A stretch of 34,301 nucleotides of DNA from a virus: positions 1-34,301 of IMG/VR virus record IMGVR_UViG_3300042691_000525; one strand, given 5' to 3'. The notes below the pieces were generated by a model that did not search any database, was not told the origin of the DNA, and saw only the letters and a list, made by a program, of their open reading frames with translations. Positions 23,101 through 32,000 of this stretch are shown here, piece after piece. The position numbers and the translations under genes are program-made. Each line of letters opens with the position of its first letter. Position 1 is the stretch's first letter.

Positions 23101-25464
23101 TCTGCCGTGACTGGCGGAAAGGCTGAGCTGCTAAACCCGGCGTTGGCTTCAGAAATCCAAAAATACATGGACCCCCGTGTGGTTGCGGAGGATGAGGTTC
23201 GGCAGGCGCTTATTGATATTGGGTACGTCAACCCAACAAAGCAAGAGATTGATTCGTTTGTTGGACAAAAAGACGAGGTATCAACCTTAAAAGCACTGGA
23301 GGCGCAATACGACCCGCTGGCTACCACTGCGGAAGAGGCCGCGCAAATGATGCGCGACTTGGGGTACACCAACCTCACCGCCGACGAAGCCAAATCCCTT
23401 GCTGGAAAAATTAAAGAGGCGGACGCAAAGAAAAAGATCGAAGACTACATTGCGCCCCGCCAAGTGACACGCGCAGAAGCTGAGCAGTTTTTCAAAGACG
23501 TTGGATACAAGCCAAACAAAGAAGAGCTGGATCAGTTTGTGCGCCAAGGCGCAAACATCAAGCAGGACGCCGTTAAGTCCGAAGTTGGAACGTATGCAAA
23601 CGCACGCACGGTGACAGAGCAGGAAGCCAAAGACGCTTACGCTGCGCTTGGCCTGAAAAATCCCACAAAGGCTGACATTGACAAGTTGGTTGGTCAGTAC
23701 GACCAGACTGGCTTGACTGGCAAGGCCACAGAGAACTTGGATGCCGCACGGTACAACTCCATCATTGACCAGCTTGGCTCCATTACTAACGTCACTCCGG
23801 CAGATGTAACGACTGCGATCTCTGACTACATGAAGGCCAATCCCGGACTGTCAAAGACCGATGTGGAAACCGCCATATCCACCTACATGAAGGCCAATCC
23901 CGGTCTGACCAAGACCGATCTGAGCACCGCCATCTCTACGGCGACGAAGGACTTCGCCACCAAGAAGGACATTGAGAAGGCGATCTCAAACATCAAGTTC
24001 CCAGCAGGCATCACCAAAGAGGATGTCACCAAGTCCATCACGGATTACATGACGGCCAACCCCGGCCTGTCCGCAGCAGACGTCACAAAGTCCATCACCG
24101 ACTACATGACGGCAAATCCCGGCCTTACCCCAGCGGACTTGGATACAGCCATCTCCGCTGCCACCAAAGACTTGGCGACGACGGAGCAGGTTGGTGCTGT
24201 GCAAACGGATGTCGATGCTCTGGAGAAGCTGATTGGCTCTCCCGGTGGGGCAGATGCCGAGGCTACCGGCATCATCGGTCAGCTTGAGGCCATGGGTCTG
24301 ACGGACACTCAAATCTTGGGGGTGATTGGCAGCCCAGCCACCAAAACCACTCCTGCAACAGGCTTGTACAAAGCAGCCGACGATGCGGCAGCGCGAGGTG
24401 AGGATGCTGCTGCGTCTGTTCAAAAAGAATTGACGGGCCTTGTCGGTGCTCCCTCTGTCAAGGATGACCCAGCAACACTGAACATCAATGAGGCGAAAGA
24501 AGCGACTGGAATCTACAAGACGCTGGAGTCTTCACAAAAAGAAACCACTGGCGCAATTGACACGCTGTCCAAGGACGTACAAGACAAGTACAACGCACTC
24601 ACAGAGGGTCAAAAGGACCTTGCTGACGCCATGGCGGATATGGGTTTGGACTTTGCGTCAGCCATTGACTTGGCCGCTAAGCAGACGCAAGAGCAAATCA
24701 CTGGCCTTGGCGAACAGGTAGATGCTCGAATTGATGAGTTGGTGAAGCAGGGTGATACCTACCAAGAGGCCACGCAGAAAGCTATCGGCGAGCTCAACAC
24801 CCAGAACCAGCAGCTTCAGGGCTTGGTTGGCACTCAGGGACGGCAAGCCACTCAAGCGGACATCGACGCGCTCAACCAGATGCTCGGCGGTCAGCGGAGC
24901 ATGGACCTGACCTACGACGTGACTGGCGACAAGCAAATCACTCAGGCAGACATCGACTTCCTGACTCAGGTGGTCAGCGGTGTAAACACAGACTGGCGTG
25001 CTCCGGTCGGCTCCGCCTTTGGGCCCACTGGTCTGTACGGCCAACTGGCAACCAACGAAGCTCAGCGTCAGGCGGACCTGAAGGCGCAACTGGCCCGGGA
25101 AGAAGAGGCCAAAAAAGCAGAAGCCGAGCGCCAAAGACTGGCAGCAGAAGAAGCTGCTCGTCAGGGCAAGATCGCAAATGTGCGCGGGGTTGTGGCGCAG
25201 GGGCAGCAAAGTGCCCAATCCTTGGCCCAGCAATTGCCGCAGGCATTCCAGCAATCCCAGCAGGTCAGCACCCCGCTATATGGCGCAATGGAATACTTCG
25301 ATCCGTTCGGTGACCCGTTCGGAGACCCATTCGGGACGCAGAAGCTCAAAATGGCTTCTTCGACAAACCCAGCAGAAAAAACTAAAATCGCCTCAGGTGG
25401 GTACATTGATGACCTGCTGGCGGAGAACATCACGGCAGATGACCTGCTGAACCTCTTACGCTAA
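20119..25464 (+). CDS. Giant internal-virion-type protein
   Basis: The product has 1781 residues. Residues 1-130 are Gly/Ser/Pro-rich and disordered, opening with MTPEVIDMLKRQGL and QFDDGGS. Residues 150-420 are Ala/Gly-rich and hydrophobic and could insert into membranes. Residues 735-950 form a membrane-type module with TAPSLLMGGAAGVAARA and KEGGTEILQEM, shared with the gene at 29051. Residues 1000-1210 hold helical repeats with a [DA][LIV]G[YL]-type core (LIDIGYVNPTKQEIDSFVGQ). Residues 1224-1360 hold YMKANPGL/YMTANPGL repeats. Near 1576-1615 are two TQADID segments, one with a complete calcium loop. The C-terminus has three DPFG repeats. It is likely ejected with DNA or part of the tail core, by size, membrane features and position. 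Confidence 0.75.
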   Translation: MTPEVIDMLKRQGLVEDRDQPIMQFDDGGSVGDSGDGGTGAASSATGDSSGAGAAGTGNGTGDSAPGIGDVGVGVGEVGAASPGAGGTPAGPGDPGISGDSGFSTSETDPAQTALASLQAELGISPAEAAMMGQSNATGSNVATNGMTMAELSLMAANGLGNADISSNQTVNQALASMAVHSGLNNNIGQIMGAIGGPAIGAIATAANAIAQGHSVSSVVGQIAASIVGTALSNATGVAISANTVSAIANGQIGQAAMGLAIGQVAQATGLSVNTVTAALSGNLGGAVANAVTGAVVGAAAQSMSAGPLGGMALGTMASLSGMPASIANSVNQSAIGQAVNGVTSSLSSAIASSGIGVSGNASAGISTPAGAAAIADAVSRAENPPERKVFGISLGTSTPKSQSQLLMEAVKNGKLPAAAENVPQAPVAPSNKKSYWDGLYSDLGSEFSKPPERPANNIPAETKENQATAMALLDAGKEYERLFGSLTPSAAEAIVSSTDPLKYVDSLYTSESEAKNIWDDAGLGESATEQQLRQIIGLPETKAGELTTKLKDSVSTLSESQKQEALSLVGSGKLTIEDAADNRPIDWAYENDLGEIVITGKKDPGWEHSRDDSGYTLMWNKDKGLIQLYDENDELIKSLTDQFKYDKNGNVVGRGLDYYLSAASDSIMRSSSQTASLLADVLPAMAAKAVGNEDYFKKQMAEAQATMKQINIKYPARVASYKNVNDLSSAATYVLESVMEGVVTTAPSLLMGGAAGVAARASAKAAMDAAIKKELAVQASKGVFGAEAIAAAQAAASTAGLAVAAKFTTPAILAASASQNVPEVFKNVYDAKSGKVDLKDLAISTVVGGFNAALDSVLPSAIVDRLNLSKIPVEQVIGAWYKNAAKEAGSAFVKEGGTEILQEMSSAAAESFLAENKDFFTKQNLDRFIDAGLKGGLGGSAVSTAFVLGKDAKGALSGDAIRQQGLDETTPAEYLAASKMFADSGFKASAADISAVTGGKAELLNPALASEIQKYMDPRVVAEDEVRQALIDIGYVNPTKQEIDSFVGQKDEVSTLKALEAQYDPLATTAEEAAQMMRDLGYTNLTADEAKSLAGKIKEADAKKKIEDYIAPRQVTRAEAEQFFKDVGYKPNKEELDQFVRQGANIKQDAVKSEVGTYANARTVTEQEAKDAYAALGLKNPTKADIDKLVGQYDQTGLTGKATENLDAARYNSIIDQLGSITNVTPADVTTAISDYMKANPGLSKTDVETAISTYMKANPGLTKTDLSTAISTATKDFATKKDIEKAISNIKFPAGITKEDVTKSITDYMTANPGLSAADVTKSITDYMTANPGLTPADLDTAISAATKDLATTEQVGAVQTDVDALEKLIGSPGGADAEATGIIGQLEAMGLTDTQILGVIGSPATKTTPATGLYKAADDAAARGEDAAASVQKELTGLVGAPSVKDDPATLNINEAKEATGIYKTLESSQKETTGAIDTLSKDVQDKYNALTEGQKDLADAMADMGLDFASAIDLAAKQTQEQITGLGEQVDARIDELVKQGDTYQEATQKAIGELNTQNQQLQGLVGTQGRQATQADIDALNQMLGGQRSMDLTYDVTGDKQITQADIDFLTQVVSGVNTDWRAPVGSAFGPTGLYGQLATNEAQRQADLKAQLAREEEAKKAEAERQRLAAEEAARQGKIANVRGVVAQGQQSAQSLAQQLPQAFQQSQQVSTPLYGAMEYFDPFGDPFGDPFGTQKLKMASSTNPAEKTKIASGGYIDDLLAENITADDLLNLLR
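23815..24190 (+). repeat. In-frame tandem repeats (YM[KT]ANPGL units)
   Basis: Four copies of a unit coding for [IS][ST]xYM[KT]ANPGL, each followed by a partner helix, lie at about 23820, 23880, 24045 and 24105. Two of them are followed by a longer near-copy (TAIS[TA]ATKD[FL]AT). The DNA of the pairs is closely similar, which suggests recent duplication. Confidence 0.75.
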
Positions 25465-25475
25465 AGGAAATCAAG

Positions 25476-27332
25476 ATGGCTTACACGGACGAATTGGGCA
25501 ACATCTACGAAGATGATTCTTTGAGTGGTGACTCGTATGATTTTTGGGAGTCAATTGGTATTGATCCAGACACCACAATGGAAAACTGGAGCTCTCCGTC
25601 CAATGACCAAATTGAAGATGCCCTGACCGGCAATCCCCAGTGGCTAAATTTGGTTGAGAGGTTTGGCAGCAAAGCGCTGAGCATGCTGAAAGACAAAGAC
25701 GGCAAATACGATTTGGCGAAACTTGGCGCTCTTGGCATTGGCGCGTACAGTCTAATGAACCAAGACAAGCAAGGCGGCTACAACAAGCCAGTCCCCAAGA
25801 TGGACATGGTGCGTGAGCAGATTCAGTACAACGATCCCAACCGACGTCCCGGCGAGGCTGGCCGTCAGTACTTCACAGACCCCCGTTACGCCGCTCAAGG
25901 TGACGCAGAGGCTTTGGCTGCCGCAAAGACTGCTTCTGCTGGTCAGGCCTCCGGCATTCAGGCTGCATACCAGCCTCGTCCCGCTCCAGCCCCCAACCCT
26001 TACGCTGGCAAGATGAACTTGGCCTACAGCCGTCCAACACAAGCCCCCGCTCAAGCTGGTGGCCTTCCTGAAATTCCAACACAACTCACCGCACGAGGCG
26101 GTATTCCTATGGCACAAGGCGGTATCGCAGACGCAGGGCGTTACCTGCGTGGCAAGACGGACGGCATGGCCGACGAGATTGAGACCAGCATTGATGAAGA
26201 GCAGCCAGCTCTTCTCAGCCATGGGGAGTTTGTAATCCCTGCGGATGTGGTGTCTCACCTCGGTAACGGCAACTCCGAGGCTGGAGCTGAGAAGCTCTAC
26301 GAAATGATGGACCGCATTCGCGTGGCTCGCACCGGAACCAAAGAACAGGGCAAAGAGATTGACCCTGACAAGTTCATTGCAGCCGCTGGCGGCTTGGCTG
26401 CCGCCTACGCTGGTGGTGGCGAAGTCCAAAGATTCAACACTGGCGGCACACCCAGCACCGCAAACCCAACAGCAACAGGCGCTGGCGGCGTACCTCAAGA
26501 TGTTTCCCGAACATCCACCCTCTCTCCTTGGGTTGGCGACTACGTGACCAACGCCTTGGGGCAGGGCGCTGCTCTGGCAAACGCCCCGTACCAAGCCTAC
26601 CAAGGCCCACTGACCGCTGGAGCCTCGGGCCTTCAGCAGCAAGCCTTTGCTGGCGCAGGTGAGATGGCTCAAGCCGGATACACCCCCACGCAGTTCACTG
26701 GCGGCTTCAATGCCCAGACCGCCCAGCAGTACATGAACCCGTACCTGCAAGCCTCACTGGACCCGCAGTTGCGCGAATTGCAACGGTCTTCTGACATTGC
26801 CCGTCTGGCTGATGCTGGACGACTGACAAAAGCCGGTGCTTACGGCGGTAGCCGTCAGGCCATCATGGAATCCGAAGGTCGCCGCAATCTGTTGGACAAA
26901 CAGCAAGATGTTTTGGGTCAGGGCTACAAGACTGCCTACGACACAGGTCTGGGCCAGTTCAACAAAGAACGCGAGGCACAAGAGGCATCGCGTCAGTTTG
27001 GCGCAAACTTTGGCCTCAAGTCCATCGATCAGTTGGCGAATTTGGGCGCTCAAGAGCGTGGCATTACATCCGAAGGTATCGCAGCAGACAAGGCGCAGTT
27101 CGAGGAGCAGCGTGACTTTGCTTACGGTATGCCAAAGTACCAGTTGGGCTTGTTGTCTGGCCTGCCAATCGGTGCAAATACTACTGCTGTGGATCAAGAT
27201 GCCATGAGCAGGCTGCAATCGCAATTTGCTGGTTTGGCTACCAACTACAAAACGATTGAGGGAGCCCTCAAAGACCTTGGTCAAACTCCTACCGCTCCCG
27301 CCGCTCCTACCACTCCTGCCACTACAAAATAA
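25476..27332 (+). CDS. Internal-virion-type protein with conserved GEFV module
   Basis: The protein has 618 residues. Residues 1-100 are acidic and helical (YTDELGNIYEDDSLSG), then Pro/Ala-rich and disordered to 200. Residues 206-310 form a compact module with ARGGIPMAQGGIAD, then EEQPALLSHGEFVIPADVVS and HLGNGNSEAGAEKLYEMMDR. I recognise this module from environmental podovirus virion proteins of unknown function. Residues 345-610 are helical (LQQQAFAGAGEMAQAG; KAGAYGGSRQAIMESEGRR). AAAGGAAA precedes ATG 25476. It lies between two giant proteins in what looks like the DNA-ejection block, so an internal-core role is inferred. Confidence 0.7.
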   Translation: MAYTDELGNIYEDDSLSGDSYDFWESIGIDPDTTMENWSSPSNDQIEDALTGNPQWLNLVERFGSKALSMLKDKDGKYDLAKLGALGIGAYSLMNQDKQGGYNKPVPKMDMVREQIQYNDPNRRPGEAGRQYFTDPRYAAQGDAEALAAAKTASAGQASGIQAAYQPRPAPAPNPYAGKMNLAYSRPTQAPAQAGGLPEIPTQLTARGGIPMAQGGIADAGRYLRGKTDGMADEIETSIDEEQPALLSHGEFVIPADVVSHLGNGNSEAGAEKLYEMMDRIRVARTGTKEQGKEIDPDKFIAAAGGLAAAYAGGGEVQRFNTGGTPSTANPTATGAGGVPQDVSRTSTLSPWVGDYVTNALGQGAALANAPYQAYQGPLTAGASGLQQQAFAGAGEMAQAGYTPTQFTGGFNAQTAQQYMNPYLQASLDPQLRELQRSSDIARLADAGRLTKAGAYGGSRQAIMESEGRRNLLDKQQDVLGQGYKTAYDTGLGQFNKEREAQEASRQFGANFGLKSIDQLANLGAQERGITSEGIAADKAQFEEQRDFAYGMPKYQLGLLSGLPIGANTTAVDQDAMSRLQSQFAGLATNYKTIEGALKDLGQTPTAPAAPTTPATTK

Positions 27333-27341
27333 GGTCGGAAC

Positions 27342-29051
27342 ATGAACCTCGTTAAAGCACAAGCTCTGGCAAACGATTTGCCAATCACAGAGTTGAAGAA
27401 GTACGCCGATGGTTTTGATCCACGGATCATTCCACCTTGGATTGCGACCGGTACGTTGCAGGCCAAGATGGATTTAAACAAGCGCATGCAGAACATGATG
27501 GGTGGCGCTCAGGGTGAGCAGCCCAGCGTCAAAGAGCAGATCGAGCAGAAGGCTGGCTTGATGGCTGCAAACAACATGCAGCAGCAGCAACAGCAGCAAC
27601 AGATGGCTATGGCGCAGCGTCCCGGACCAGTTCCCGCTGGCATTCCCCAGCCCGAAGATCAACCCGAAGCGCCAGCAATGATGGCTCGCGGAGGTTTAAC
27701 TTCCGTGCCTGTGCGCTTTGCGTTTAAACCCGGTGGCATCGTCGGCTACAGCAATGGCGGGGACACCATGGGCACAGCAAGTGCCGAGGAGCAAGAGTTG
27801 TCAAGTCAGGCTGCTGAACTTGGCCGCGACAAAGAGAGAAGGGAAAGAGCAATACAGGAGCTTGAGCGCAAAGTGGAATTTCTGACTCGCGCTGGAGCGC
27901 CTCAAGCCGAGGCGGCACGCGCACAACTTGAGCAACTCAAGACATCAGGAGGCATGCCAGCACCTGAAGCCCCCGCTCGACAACTGCCACCACAGCGCCC
28001 AGCCTCCGTTTCTGAGGCTCAAGCCACAGCCATGGCAGGACCGCAAGCAGCCGTTCCTCCTCGCCGGGTTGAGCGACCAGCGCCTCGGCCTGAGGCTGCA
28101 CCTCGTCCTGCTGCACAACCAGCACAAACAGGCCTACCTGCCGCAGCAAGCCGCAGCCCTTACTTTGCGCAAGCAGACGCAGCCTTGAATGAGCCCAACG
28201 TCAAGCCAACGCCTCAGAGCATCATTGCTGAGCAAAACGCTCTGTCTCCTCAAGCCATGCTGGAGGAGAACATGCGCAAGCGCTATGAAGAGCGCAAGGC
28301 CCGTGCAGATCAGGAACGTGCAACCTTTGAGAAGACGCGTCCATCCGGCTTGGATGACTTGATCCGTGTCTGGGGTCAGGCCGCTCAATACAAGGGAGGC
28401 ACTGGCTTGGCTCCCGCTTACACAGCCAACCAAGACCGCAAACGCGCAGAAGAGATGGCTCTTGAGAAGCGCATGAACGAGCTCTACACAGCCGCAGACA
28501 CCCAAGAATACGAGGGTGCCAAGGAGATTTATGGTGCTCGAGCCAAGTCCATGGACGCTGCCAACCGCTCTTACCAAGAGCGCCTGAAGTCCCGTGCAGA
28601 GACCTTGGCTCAGCTTGCGAATGTGGATGAGCGCCGCATTCAGTCCGAGCTGGACCGCTTGAGCCAAATGGAGATTGCCAAGATTCGTGCGGCAGATGCT
28701 GGCAGCGGTGACATGAAGTACCTTGCGCAGTATCTGGCACTCAAGGCAGAAGGAAAGCCAAAAGAGGCTGCCGCCCTGCTCGAAAGCTTCTCACTCTTTA
28801 AACGTGGAGAGCCAAAGCCAGACCCGCTTGAGTCCGCCATGGCTAAGCAATATGCTGAGCAACTTGGCTCTGCGCTACAACTGCCACCGGGTAAGCTTCG
28901 TGATGAACGGATGGCTGGCCTCAAGCTTCTGGAGCAAAAAATCAAGGGCGGCGGCGGAGGTTCGTTTACAGTTACGGCTGGCGGCAAGACATACGACTTC
29001 CCGACAAAAGAAGCCGCAGACAAATTTAAGGCAGAAGCCGGAGTGCAATGA
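27342..29051 (+). CDS. Internal-virion-type helical protein with GG motifs
   Basis: The protein has 569 residues. The start (MNLVKAQALANDLPITELKK, then YADGFDPRIIPPW) forms a small helical domain. A Gln tract follows near residues 80-88. The segment ARGGLTSVPVRFAFKPGGIV plus GYSNGGD resembles the xGG elements of other proteins here. Residues 160-215 are a coiled coil (QAAELGRDKERRERAIQEL). A long Pro/Ala/Arg-rich linker reaches residue 270. The C-terminal 300 residues are helical and charged, ending in a small AGGKTYDFPTKEAADKFKAE module. The stop overlaps the giant gene's start. An internal virion role is inferred. Confidence 0.7.
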   Translation: MNLVKAQALANDLPITELKKYADGFDPRIIPPWIATGTLQAKMDLNKRMQNMMGGAQGEQPSVKEQIEQKAGLMAANNMQQQQQQQQMAMAQRPGPVPAGIPQPEDQPEAPAMMARGGLTSVPVRFAFKPGGIVGYSNGGDTMGTASAEEQELSSQAAELGRDKERRERAIQELERKVEFLTRAGAPQAEAARAQLEQLKTSGGMPAPEAPARQLPPQRPASVSEAQATAMAGPQAAVPPRRVERPAPRPEAAPRPAAQPAQTGLPAAASRSPYFAQADAALNEPNVKPTPQSIIAEQNALSPQAMLEENMRKRYEERKARADQERATFEKTRPSGLDDLIRVWGQAAQYKGGTGLAPAYTANQDRKRAEEMALEKRMNELYTAADTQEYEGAKEIYGARAKSMDAANRSYQERLKSRAETLAQLANVDERRIQSELDRLSQMEIAKIRAADAGSGDMKYLAQYLALKAEGKPKEAAALLESFSLFKRGEPKPDPLESAMAKQYAEQLGSALQLPPGKLRDERMAGLKLLEQKIKGGGGGSFTVTAGGKTYDFPTKEAADKFKAEAGVQ

Positions 29052-32000
29052 TGAACCTTGATGAGCTGGCAAAAAAATACGGCGGAAGCCAAGTTCAACC
29101 CGGCGCATCAAAATTTGATGATCTGGCCCGGAAATACGGCGGCTCTGCAATCGAGTCGGACGTCATGCCAACAGCCCCAGCCAAAGACGCTGGGTTCTCC
29201 CTTGGAGACATAGCCAAGTCCTTTGGTGTTGGTGCTGCGGGAAGCGCCAAGGCGCTCACCGATGTGGCTGGCGCTGACAACTTCATCTCCTCCAAGCTTG
29301 GCAAGGGCGTGGAGAGTCTTCAGCAGAGCATGACCCCAGAGCGTCAAGCTGAGATGCAGCGTCAGGCCGCCCGGATGAAGGCTGCCGAAGAGTCTGGCAG
29401 CACATGGGAAGAGATCAAGGCTGGTGCTTTAAACGTTGCTGAAGCTCCTCTCCAGTCTGCCGCGCAGGCCATTGGCTCGTTTGTTCCGTACCTGCCCACC
29501 TTGTTTGCAGCCCCTGCGGCTGCTGCCATGCGTTTAACCGCTGGCTCTCAAGCTGCCATCCGGTCCGTTGCTCAACAAGCCCCCAAGGTTATTGGTACCG
29601 CCCAAGGTGCTGGCGCTGTCAAAGGCTCCATCTATGACGGCGTGCTGAAGGCCGAGATTGAGGCTGGCGTAGACCCAGAGGTTGCCAAGCAAAAGGCTGA
29701 CGCAGCCCAGTCGTACTTCGGTGGAAACTTTGACCAGATCGCCCTCGGTGCCGGTCTTGGTTATGTTGCTGGCTCCAAGGGTGTTGAAGAGTTGTTCTCC
29801 AAGGCTGGCCGAGCAGGAGCAGCCCCCGGCATGGCTCGCAGGGTTGGCGAATCAGTTCTCAAGGAATCTGTCCCAGAGGCTGCTCAAGGCGGTCAAGAGA
29901 AGGTCGCTGAGAACGTTGCATTGCAGCGTGCGGGGTACGACGTAGACACGTTTAAAGGCGTGGCAGGTGCTGCGACCCAAGAAGCGCTCACAGGCGCTCT
30001 GGGCGCTGCCCCCATTGCCGCGATGGTGCGTCCTGAGGCCAAGCCTCCTGAGGCTGTGGATGCCTTTGAGAAGGAGAAGGAAGAGTTCCGCAAAGGCTTC
30101 GGTCAAGCCGAGCCTGTCGCGCCTTCTGCTGAAGCCCCAGAGAAAGCTCCCGTAGAGCCCCCAACAGAGTTCCCCGGTGGCTACACAGCCACCCGCAGAG
30201 AAATCTCCCGCCGAGACGTACCTGAGTCGTTTGGCATCTTTGCCGAAGGTTCAGACAAGCCTCTGACCTCCGTTGCCTCCCAAGAAGAGGTGGAGAGGAA
30301 GATTCAGTCCCTGACCGAGATTCGTCAGGAGGAGCAAGCCCGTCTCTTGGCTGAGTCTGACAAGATCAGCAAGTCCATTCAGGATGAGCAGCGTAAGCTT
30401 GAGGTCATGGAGGCCACGGGCCAGACTGACACCGATGAGTACGTCCAAGCCAAGGCCCTTCTCTCCCAAAAGGAGGAGGAGGCCGCCTTAAAGATTCAGG
30501 ACATCAACGACAAGATTGCCAGCTACTCCGCCCCCTTGAGCTTTACCCCCATCGGTTCCCGCACTGACGTGCAGAACGAGTTCACCGTTAACCGTGGTGC
30601 TGAGCCAATTGGGGTATTCCCAACTCTGGAGCAGGCCGAAGCCACGCTGCGCGAGCGCGATCCTCAGGTGTTTAAACAAGCTGAAGTTGCTGCCCGCACG
30701 CAGGAGCTTGAGTCAAAGCTCAAGCCTATGCTGGCCAAGTTCAACCTTGGCGATGTGGGTGTAAACGTTGTTGAGCAGATCAAGAACAACGCGGGTGGTG
30801 CTTACCTCGACAAGCTGATTCAGGTCTCTCTGGATGAGGCCAACCCCATCCAAACCATGCGCCATGAGTCCCTGCATGCGCTGAAGGACTTGGAGTTCTT
30901 CACCCCGCAGCAATGGAAGGCCCTGACTGAGCAAGCCAACAAGAGGTGGATCAAGGAGTACCTCCAAGACCAGACCTCCGAGATCGAGGTGGACGGCAAG
31001 CCTGTGACGATGAGCCGTCTGGATGCCTACAAGAAGATTGGCCTGACTCAAGAAGAGATCATTGAAGAAGCCATCGCTGATGCGTTTGGTGCTTACGACC
31101 GTGGAGCCACACCGCCTCCCGGCATGATTGCTGCGCTGTTCAAGAAGCTGAAGAACTTCTTCATGAACTTTGGTCAAGCCCTGCGTGGTGCTGGCTTTGA
31201 GTCTGCGGATGATGTGTTCCAGCGCGTTGAGCGTGGTGAGTTGAAGTCCCGCAAGCCAAAAGAGAAGACTGCTCCGAAGGAAGAGCCAAAAGCCAAGCCA
31301 GAAGAGAAGGCCGAAGAGGAAAAGGAACCGAAGGCCAAACCCTCTACCGAGAAAAAAGAAAAGCCAAAGTACAGCCTTGCTGGCGAAGGCATACCCATGT
31401 CAACCCGCAAGTTGATGGAGAAGCAGACTGCTGTTTCGCAGCAAGAGCTTGGTTTAAACACTGATGCGGTTCGCGGTCGCTTTAACAACGTGCGAGACAT
31501 TGCCAAGGCGCTTAACCAGCAGACACTTGACCAGCTTGGTGCAATGGACCGCAACAAACTGACTCAAGACGAGTCAACTCGGATTGCTGAAGCCATCGCC
31601 GATGAGGTGGCGCATCAGTTGCAGACATCAACCAAGACTGGCACTGGTTTGGGTTGGTATTCCAACAACTACCCCAATGCTGTTAAGCGTCTTGCCAAGC
31701 GATTCCCGGAGCTTGGAACAAACAAGCATGCCCGTTCGGTGTTCTCGGCTTTGGTTGCCGTTACATCCAACGGGGAGCGAGTTGCAAAGAACATCGACAA
31801 CGCCATCAAGCTGTATGGCAAGCTTCGTAACGGCAAGCGATTGGTTGCCATGGGCAATCGTCGTCCAACCGCGCTCCAAAACAACTTGAAAGTCATCCAA
31901 GACTTGTTGAGCAAGTATGGTCAAGACTTTGAGAAGGTGTTGCTCAAAGAAATTACCGTCAAAGAAATGAACGCCCGTTTACGAGAAATGGGCGAAGAGA

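Noticed and set aside
25752-26750. 332-residue open frame on the - strand
   Set aside because: It is opposite the 25476 gene, with Cys/Leu/Val-rich unstructured translation and no start signal; it follows from the codon bias of the real gene.
27579-27606. CAG/CAA repeat as a phase-variation switch
   Set aside because: The tract codes for about eight Gln residues, is mixed CAG/CAA and trinucleotide, so length change would not shift the frame.
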